This document shows, one piece after another, positions 57,531 through 64,000 of a stretch of DNA of 64,000 nucleotides. Location of the stretch: positions 186,001 to 250,000 of the forward strand of contig BGZK01000002.1 in NCBI GenBank assembly GCA_005406025.1. The letters are read 5' to 3'. The stretch comes from Eumeta japonica. Its lineage: Eukaryota; Arthropoda; Insecta; Lepidoptera; Psychidae. Each line of letters starts with the position of its first letter. Positions within the stretch are counted from its first letter, which is position 1. The translations under genes were made by a program, and so were the position numbers. Under the pieces are notes generated by a model. It saw only the letters and a program-made list of their open reading frames with translations, was not told the DNA's origin and did no database searches.

Positions 57531-58180
57531 ATGTTGACAGCGTATTTGGAGAATGCCTTCTTGCTCATTCTTAAAAGCTTCTGTAGCGTATACAGACGTT
57601 CGCTATTGTTTCCCTATTCTTTGACGAGCCCATATATCACCCTGTATCAATGAAATGGTACAATGAACATATCATCACGACGTAAACTACACTTTCCTAC
57701 CCTTTTTTAGTATTGTAAAAAATCAAGAATCTCAATATTTGTATGAAAAGCTCTGTTTTCTGATCACCATATTCGTTTTGTTACTCGATTGATATGTCCA
57801 CGTTTCAGAACAACCGCATTTCGTAGTAGTTTCCGTTATTCTGCCACAAAGTGCTAGAACAACTTGCCTTTTAAAATGTGTGTCCTTCTTTCAAAAAGTC
57901 TTTAAAAGCGTAAACAAACAAGTTCTATAAAAATGTTGTTTTGAAACGAAATTATCTATTATTTTGTCATTGTTTATGTAGTTCTGGTAAGCTAAGTATA
58001 GATAGAAAATGTATAAGACTACACCTTATTAAGCCACATATAGATGTAGGCTTCAGGTAACATTAATATTTTTAAGTACGTATTTTAACTGATTTCATTT
58101 TATGGTTGTATATGATTGTTTTCTTTTGATGACAGCGATGCTACTCGAGTGCCCTTGCACACGAGCTAGGCGTCATGGAA
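57531..58180. other. Non-coding DNA
   Basis: May include a further decayed part of the preceding LINE up to about 57,650. Otherwise nothing recognised. Confidence 0.4.
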
Positions 58181-58286
58181 GATCTACGTTGTACTCACTA
58201 GTACAACGTAGATCAACGTAGATCTTTTTTGCTATTCAGCAAAAATTGAAGAAGTGTGGTAGTAATCACTACTTCAATTTTTGCTG
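58181..58286. repeat. Two adjacent small hairpins
   Basis: The first (58181-58214) is a perfect 14-bp stem, GATCTACGTTGTAC and GTACAACGTAGATC, with loop TCACTA. It is followed by a partial third copy, AACGTAGATC. The second (58237-58286) pairs CAGCAAAAATTGAAG with CTTCAATTTTTGCTG and continues through one A-A mismatch into AGTG/CACT, leaving a 10-base loop. There is no coding potential nearby. They may be footprints of fold-back insertion or templated repair; too small to be typical microRNA precursors. Confidence 0.6.
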
Positions 58287-59849
58287 AGTGACAAACTTTC
58301 TTGATGATTGCATAATATTGTTATGATTAACAGTTAGTGTGTTAACATTTATTTGTATTTACATCAAAATAAAATTTACTTTCTTTCTTTCTTCCAAATT
58401 TCCCCAAGTAAAAATATCATTGTCTTTGGCCTTCGCAGCTGCGTTTTTGTGTCGACGTTACTGCAGCTGCACTCCACAGGACGCGCCCTCGTAGCAGTAA
58501 CGACAGACCTCTTTCAATACCCAAGTAAATATTTGTTCCTCCTGGTATTTCACTGAAATATATATATTTTTTTCTAATAATAAACGTCTTGAATATGAGA
58601 AAAATATATCTGGTTGGTTGTATGATTGATACAGCCATAAGGTTAATGAGGATATATCACGATTTGATTCTCCAAAACAGCCCGAAATAATGCAACGTTG
58701 AGGCATAATTGCACGATATATATAAATCATTCAATTACTTTTACACACTTTCAGAAAACGTAAAGACATTGTTTGCGTTTATTTCACTTATCACCACTTG
58801 AAACGCACTGCATAAGTTGTTTTAACCCATTTCAACCAAAAGCCCAAGCACTAGCTAATTTTCGATATAATAGATCTCATACTTATCGACTTTGTTCACG
58901 TACGCACCAACAGATAGCGTTAGTGCATAAAGCTCCTGTTCACGAAATTACCCTCATTACAAATGAAAACATAGACGTATCCCATGTCAATAAAAAAAAA
59001 AATATCACGCATATGTATATCTTAGGAACTGTAGAGTGAAAACTAGAAAAGTATTAGGTTACCGATATTGTAACTGTAAGAAAATTTCAAATTCAGCATA
59101 AGGCATAAAAAGATATAAGACTATCACAAATATAACCTGCTAAACATGGACATAAAAATAGACGGACAAAGACTTGCTAAGTAACGGGCTACCTCCGTTT
59201 GAATACCCGGAGGATATTGTAAAGAAAATTCACCCAACTTTCTAAATAACATATTGTTATTACAATGTGGACAACTGTCACTGCTCTTTGAATTTGAGTT
59301 CATGAAGGAGAATAGGAAAATATAAAAGTAATGTGAAAGTGAGTGGCGAAATTGACAGTCAGTAGAATTGACTTGTTCATGATTCTTTTCTTAAGTTTGC
59401 GGCTAGTCGACTTACTTTGTGGGGCATCAATAGCTGTTTAGGAATACTTTAAGTGTCTATTTATTATGTGTTTTCGATATGAGTGTATTAAAATGATCAA
59501 AGTTTATTTCTATTTTAATGTTGTGACAAGTCTTTTAGTATCGGTTATAGTTTAGGAATATTGTAATTATACACAAAATTTAAGTCTACTGGAACAATAG
59601 ACAATTTATTGGGCGGAAGAAAATAAATGAAATATTCAAATTAAAAAAAAAATATTGCAAAATTGCACATCAAACACGCCATTTCCATGAATGAATTAGG
59701 TGCATCATTGGAGCAGCTGAAATTGATTGAAAGCTAATCTAATCTTTTCTAATTAAACATTTGATTTGAATACTGAACTATTCTGATTTTTTAATGTAAA
59801 AGGTATTTAAAAGAATAAAAGCCTAAAAATATTCTATCAGAAATAATGT
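58287..59849. other. Non-coding DNA
   Basis: Near 59140 the phrase LLNMDIKIDGQRLAK followed by a stop (plus strand) recalls the RTE-LINE phrase DITINGQKLE in the element at 20.6 kb, but it is too short to call. Frames at 58.4-58.7 kb overlap on both strands and show no domain. Confidence 0.4.
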
Positions 59850-60560
59850 TTTTCATACTCTTCGACAGCCTCTTCTGGTGATGAAAATTGTTGACCGCGT
59901 ATTTAGTTCTTAATTTTTGCGAACATAAAAAGGTCACAAGATGTCGTGGTGCAAGGTGATACGATGTATACGATTATTTTTACGGAGTTCGTTAATAACT
60001 TCCGGCAAACAAATGATCGTATACCAGTCACTATTCACGGTGCAATAACTGTCCAAAGCCACAGTAGTCACGTGTCTAGTTTTCATAAAAAATAAGCAAC
60101 AATCCGCTTAGAGGCATTTCACTCGCGCGCCACTTTGGTTACTTTCGACTCATCTCGATAGGCCCATACGGTCGATTGCTGTTTGTTTTGGGGTCATAGC
60201 AATAAATCTGTTTCGTCACCAGTTACTATATGTCCCACACCAAATTTGACGCCCCTTCCTTGAAACTGGTAAGTATGGCATTGCAGCAAGTGACTTGGTC
60301 CGGTTTTTGAGCCTCAATCAAATTATGTGGGATCCCCCACGAGCACAGCTTTTTATATTCATACCCAAATATTTGTGTAGGATTGATTGTATTTGAATAA
60401 TGCCATATCTAAGGATGCTTGAATCTCGTGGCCTGTATGTTTCGATCATACGGTACACAGAGTCGATGTTTTGTTGTTCCTAGCGGTAGACGGACAACCA
60501 TTACGAATTACACTTAAAATAGTAGAAAATCACACTACAAAAATTTTCACGATTTAAATC
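59850..60560 (-). mobile_element. Decayed mariner-like transposase, C-terminal two thirds
   Basis: On the minus strand, in shifting frames: PTQIFGYEYKKLCSWGIPHN and LIEAQKPDQV (mariner WxPHxLT region), VTGDETD (first catalytic Asp, usual GDExW), TVNSDWYTIICLPEVINELR, then ITLHHDI (HHDN motif with the second catalytic Asp). Past this, the expected YSPDLAPxDF region is missing. The frame is broken by stops and shifts, and no inverted terminal repeats were identified. It retains a different part of the protein from the fragment at 7.8 kb, so the two are independent insertions. Confidence 0.75.
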
Positions 60561-60994
60561 CATAGTGATAAAGGCACGCATTTTTAAAATGACGGCACAA
60601 TGAAATAGCAATTGGTAGTTAGATGGCACAAACTCTATTTTACAGCTAAAAAGTTCCATCTTTAACCGTAGTAATTACTTTTTAAATATCGTTTATGTAA
60701 GTGGCCAGTTCCAGAAACTTATAATGCGCCCCACGTAATACAAGTTTTATGATACTACGACGAAAGAGCATGTTATTATATGAAAAAAAAAACAATTTAT
60801 TTGTATACCACTATAACTGTATTTTCACTCAGAGGACTATATTGTAAAATTATTCTCAAGCAAGACGTCAATTTGTAAATAAATTTTCATTGAGGCCAGT
60901 GTACCTCCCGCGGCCCCGAGCTGCTACAAGACATTTCCATTTTCCTCGCACCGAGTTAGTATGGAGTTGTACTAACACTTAGATACATATACGT
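60561..60994. other. Non-coding DNA
   Basis: No feature recognised. 60900-60960 is GC-richer (CTCCCGCGGCCCCGAGCTGC). Confidence 0.5.
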
Positions 60995-61057
60995 ATGTGT
61001 GTGCGCGCGCGCGTGCTAGTGTAGTATGTGTGTTGTGTGTGTACGTGAGCGCGTGTG
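60995..61057. repeat. Compound GT/GC purine-pyrimidine tract
   Basis: GTATGTGTGTGCGCGCGCGCGTGC then TGTGTGTTGTGTGTGTACGTG: an alternating purine-pyrimidine stretch capable of Z-DNA formation. Confidence 0.8.
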
Positions 61058-62429
61058 AACTTCAACTTGAAAATTGTATTTTCGAAATTCGTTCTTTGCA
61101 GGATCCGAGAAGAGACGTTTAATTTCGTATGTTATGAGCTAAATGATACCTTGACAATCCATATTAAAACAAACGATATGAGCTGAAGTATTGACACTTA
61201 CGAGGAAGTTATGTCAACATTCATTTCAAAAGTGAAATGCTAAATTTTATTATACGCCTCCTAACATATAATACTCCTTCGGGACCAAGCATAGTTAAAT
61301 TTGCAACTAAATAAATGAATTAGTAATATAGACTAATGTCTCGGGTTCATTAATAGTAATAATAATAATTTTAATAATAAAATAATAATTTTTCGCAGAT
61401 AGAAAATGAAGGGCTCGAGAAATTATTTCTTGTTAATCATGCTACTCATTATAATCACTTATTATAAAAGAGACCTTATGATTAAAGTAAATCATATAGG
61501 TAATGTTATTGTTCTGCGGAATTGTCATGTATCAGCCGAGTGAAATGTTGTGTTCCGATATTATAAAGAATATTGAAATATATTAAAACAAAATTTTTAC
61601 CATAAGGGAAATAGTAAATGGAAAGTTCACTTTAATTATTCTGTTTGGTACTCTCGTTGTAATTAACATTGTTTGACTTAAACTTTTTAATTTAATAAAT
61701 TCTATTACTCAGTCTATCTAAAATTTTAATTAAACTATAAAAGTTAGTTAAGAATGTTTAAAATATTAGAATTATTTATAGAATTAGAAATTATGTATAA
61801 GGTAAAAGAAAAATTATTTTATTTACCTTGACCTTTTATGAAATAAAAATAATATAGTCATTCAATCAAAATTGTCAATGTTACAACAATTTTTCGTACG
61901 TTCGCAAACCAGAATGAAAATTGAAAACTGTCTTATCTAATTACATCTTATGACAGATTTTTTTTATTTAGGTACATATGTTCTAGATATACAAATAAAA
62001 AATTATTTCGCATTGTTATATTTATATTTAAAAGAGGACTAATTTTCATAACACCCCTTACTCTCCGACTCTGACTTGCGTTTACAAAATACTCCTCATG
62101 TACGGGCCGGAAAAACCCATCGGCTTTGCAAGTCCAATACACTAACGAGGTCAGTCCAAAACGACTTTTCCTGCATTTAATATACAATTATAACGGATTT
62201 TTAGCATCCGTAAAGTGCATTAAAAATACGAATACATAAGAAAAAATGATTGTTTTTCTTTTGTTTTGACTAAAACTTATTTTATTGGAGATATAAGTAG
62301 AAATTGTGCAATCTCTTTTTTTATTATTGTTATGACAATTATTAGTCAAGTCAGTTTAAAAAAATTATAATACGCTTTTGCAATTAACGGTTTATGTTAG
62401 CTAAAATAATAAATATATATTCTTCATTC
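61058..62429. other. AT-rich non-coding DNA
   Basis: No exon supported. A GC-richer patch at 62060-62170 lies under a 79-codon minus-strand frame without a recognised domain. AATAATAATAATTTTAATAA near 61355 is a short low-complexity tract. Confidence 0.5.
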
Positions 62430-62890
62430 GACATAATCTGGTGACGGGAGAACGTAACGGGAAAATGTGACGAGCGAAGATGATGTTTTTTTTAATGCCG
62501 TCGTAAAAAAAACTAAAACGCAGAGATAAATCCGTTACAGACGCGTGAATCCATTCAGAAAATGCAATATAATACGATTTATTGTCAGTATTTTTGTGGC
62601 ATTAGTTTTGACCTCTCGTGAAATTTATCACGAGGCCGGAAGTCATAACAAAAACGTAAAACAAGCCGTAAGCGAGGTCCCTCCGCTTTGGCGGCGGCCG
62701 TCGGCGCCGCCCGCGCCCGAGTAAACACGCCCTCTCTAATGTAAAGACAGATGGAATGACAAACGGAAGTTACAGGAAGCTCCGAATAAGTGATTCAATT
62801 CTGGCCGCGGGTGAGCTTTCCAATGTGACAATATTGCTTGGGAGAAAACGGTACGCGCTCGTGTATTGTCACGTGGAAAAGTGTTAGCGA
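62430..62890. promoter_or_regulatory. CpG-rich island, candidate regulatory element
   Basis: GGTGACGGGAGAACGTAACGG, GCGGCGGCCGTCGGCGCCGCCCGCGCCCG and TCTGGCCGCGGGTGAGC lie in AT-rich flanks. An almost central palindrome CTCGTGAAATTTATCACGAG is at 62615-62634. ACAGGAAG (Ets-type) and TTTATTG-type homeodomain words are nearby. No reading frame of interest. Confidence 0.3.
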
Positions 62891-64000
62891 AGCGTCTGTA
62901 ATTTAAGATTCAGGTCTTCAAATACTAATAATGTGACTCCAAATAGTTCTAATAATGACTCAAAACTTTACAATCATTAGATGTCATTCAGGGAACCGAT
63001 TATCAGGACATTGGCTAATAATTTTCATTAAAAAAACAAACATTCGTTAAACAAAAAAAAAAAAAGAAATGTTAGCGCCACACGATAAGGTATTCTATTG
63101 TATGAGATGTTAATTCGGGTAAATCCATAATTAGACGCTTGCTTGCAACATGCGTCAACAGGCAGTACGCAAACCAACGCTGACCCTCGAATCGTTCCGA
63201 CCGTAGTAATTTTAAAAGGTTATAGTATTTTAAGCAAAACACTAGACAAATGGTGAAAATAGGGCTCGTACTTTAAGAGTTTCGTACAACTCAATAACTT
63301 TCGACAGTTTTTGATACCGATGGTGGCGAGATATCGATCTTCAATTCGAAATTTTTATCGTTTTTTTTTCAAGATTTTTTTTTTAATTCAAAATTTTAAT
63401 TCTAATTTTTACAACGTTAAGTTAAAAAATGTTCTCCCATACAACGTTCTTCATCAATGTTACTCCAACTATAGCTTATAATCGCAAAAAGAAATTTTTA
63501 TGTCATACAATTGCAAAGCAAAAATTTTCAAGTTTTTTCCTTTACTTCTGCTATAAAAATTTGCTTCCTACTAAATTTGATGATTCCAAGAAAATACACT
63601 ATAGATTTTGATTTATTTACATGTGTCAAAATGATCGTATATTTGATAACCAATCGGAGTGACGAACAATAATGCGGTAAATTGTAATTTTCTGACATTA
63701 TTTTTGCAGCCAGCATTTAAAATAATTAAATACAATTAAGTAAACTGAATAGTCATTAAAGGCTAATCGTTATCTGTCGATTAAGTTGATGCTAACTCAG
63801 ATAAAAAAGATAAAAATGTTACCGTTAATTTTACTGTACCTTAATGTGACCACAATAAGTCAATGACTGACTACAATAGTGTTCCATTTAGTAATTCACC
63901 GCAAATTTCGCTAGAATGCTAATATTAAATCAGCAATGGGCATTAATTAGCGTTAACGAGAATCGTTCACTTGTTGCTCCAGAATTTTCTGACAAAAAAT
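62891..64000. other. AT-rich non-coding DNA
   Basis: No feature recognised beyond a short A-rich run at about 63050-63065. The 60- and 62-codon frames near 63.5 kb are AT-driven. Confidence 0.55.

Noticed and set aside
59140..59210. Possible RTE LINE scrap (NMDIKIDGQRL)
   Set aside because: Only about a dozen residues resemble the family and they are followed by a stop; too short to call.
1..64000. CRISPR array or prokaryotic operon structure
   Set aside because: No regularly spaced direct repeats with unique spacers and no dense gene layout; all features are those of an insect nuclear genome.

Overview
This is animal nuclear DNA, most probably from a moth or butterfly. The background is very AT-rich and almost free of coding sequence, and it is broken by short CpG-rich islands and many decayed transposons. 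The repeat content points to Lepidoptera. It includes a CR1/jockey-type LINE whose 3' tail reads TTCAAATTCAAAATATCTTTATTTCATAGG, RTE-type LINEs with a TTA-repeat tail, two mariner remnants, a Helitron helicase remnant, and a repeat bounded by AGGGTTCCG-like ends. These assignments come from remembered family motifs and not from a search.

Only one host coding exon is well supported. It lies at 7365-7575 on the minus strand and encodes the second half of an immunoglobulin domain in the style of the Dscam cell-adhesion family. It is flanked by usable splice sites and by kilobases of non-coding DNA, so much of the window may be large introns of this gene. Two weaker host candidates lie on the plus strand. 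One is a core promoter (TATA plus initiator) with a first exon that ends exactly after an ATG at a GTATGT donor (35391-35664). The other is a short signal-peptide-like first exon at 29574-29619. A decayed U2 snRNA copy sits at 28671-28780.

Layout. 1-7 kb: AT-rich DNA with a degenerate hexanucleotide array and CpG-rich islands. 7.3-8.2 kb: the Ig exon and, just upstream of it in the gene's direction, a mariner fragment. 11-18 kb: three copies of one dispersed repeat, a MITE and a further lepidopteran-type repeat. 18.2-21.3 kb: a nearly full-length but broken RTE LINE. 22-34 kb: mostly AT-rich, with microsatellites, the U2 relic, a hexanucleotide array and a tRNA-derived SINE. 35-40 kb: the promoter candidate and three CpG-rich islands. 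40.4-41.4 kb: an unassigned element with inverted ends and many copies of a GTGCGCACACTTACCC-like motif. 42-43.3 kb: a long inverted repeat and the Helitron helicase. 44-52 kb: LINE 3' ends, an RTE fragment and a 70-base hairpin rich in G-U pairs. 56-61 kb: a CR1/jockey reverse-transcriptase remnant, paired small hairpins and a second mariner. 62.4-62.9 kb: another CpG-rich island.

Nothing here forms an operon or a multi-gene system. The observations most worth checking are the Ig exon, the plus-strand promoter candidate, the motif-rich 1 kb inverted-repeat element, the G-U-rich hairpin and the dispersed hexanucleotide arrays.
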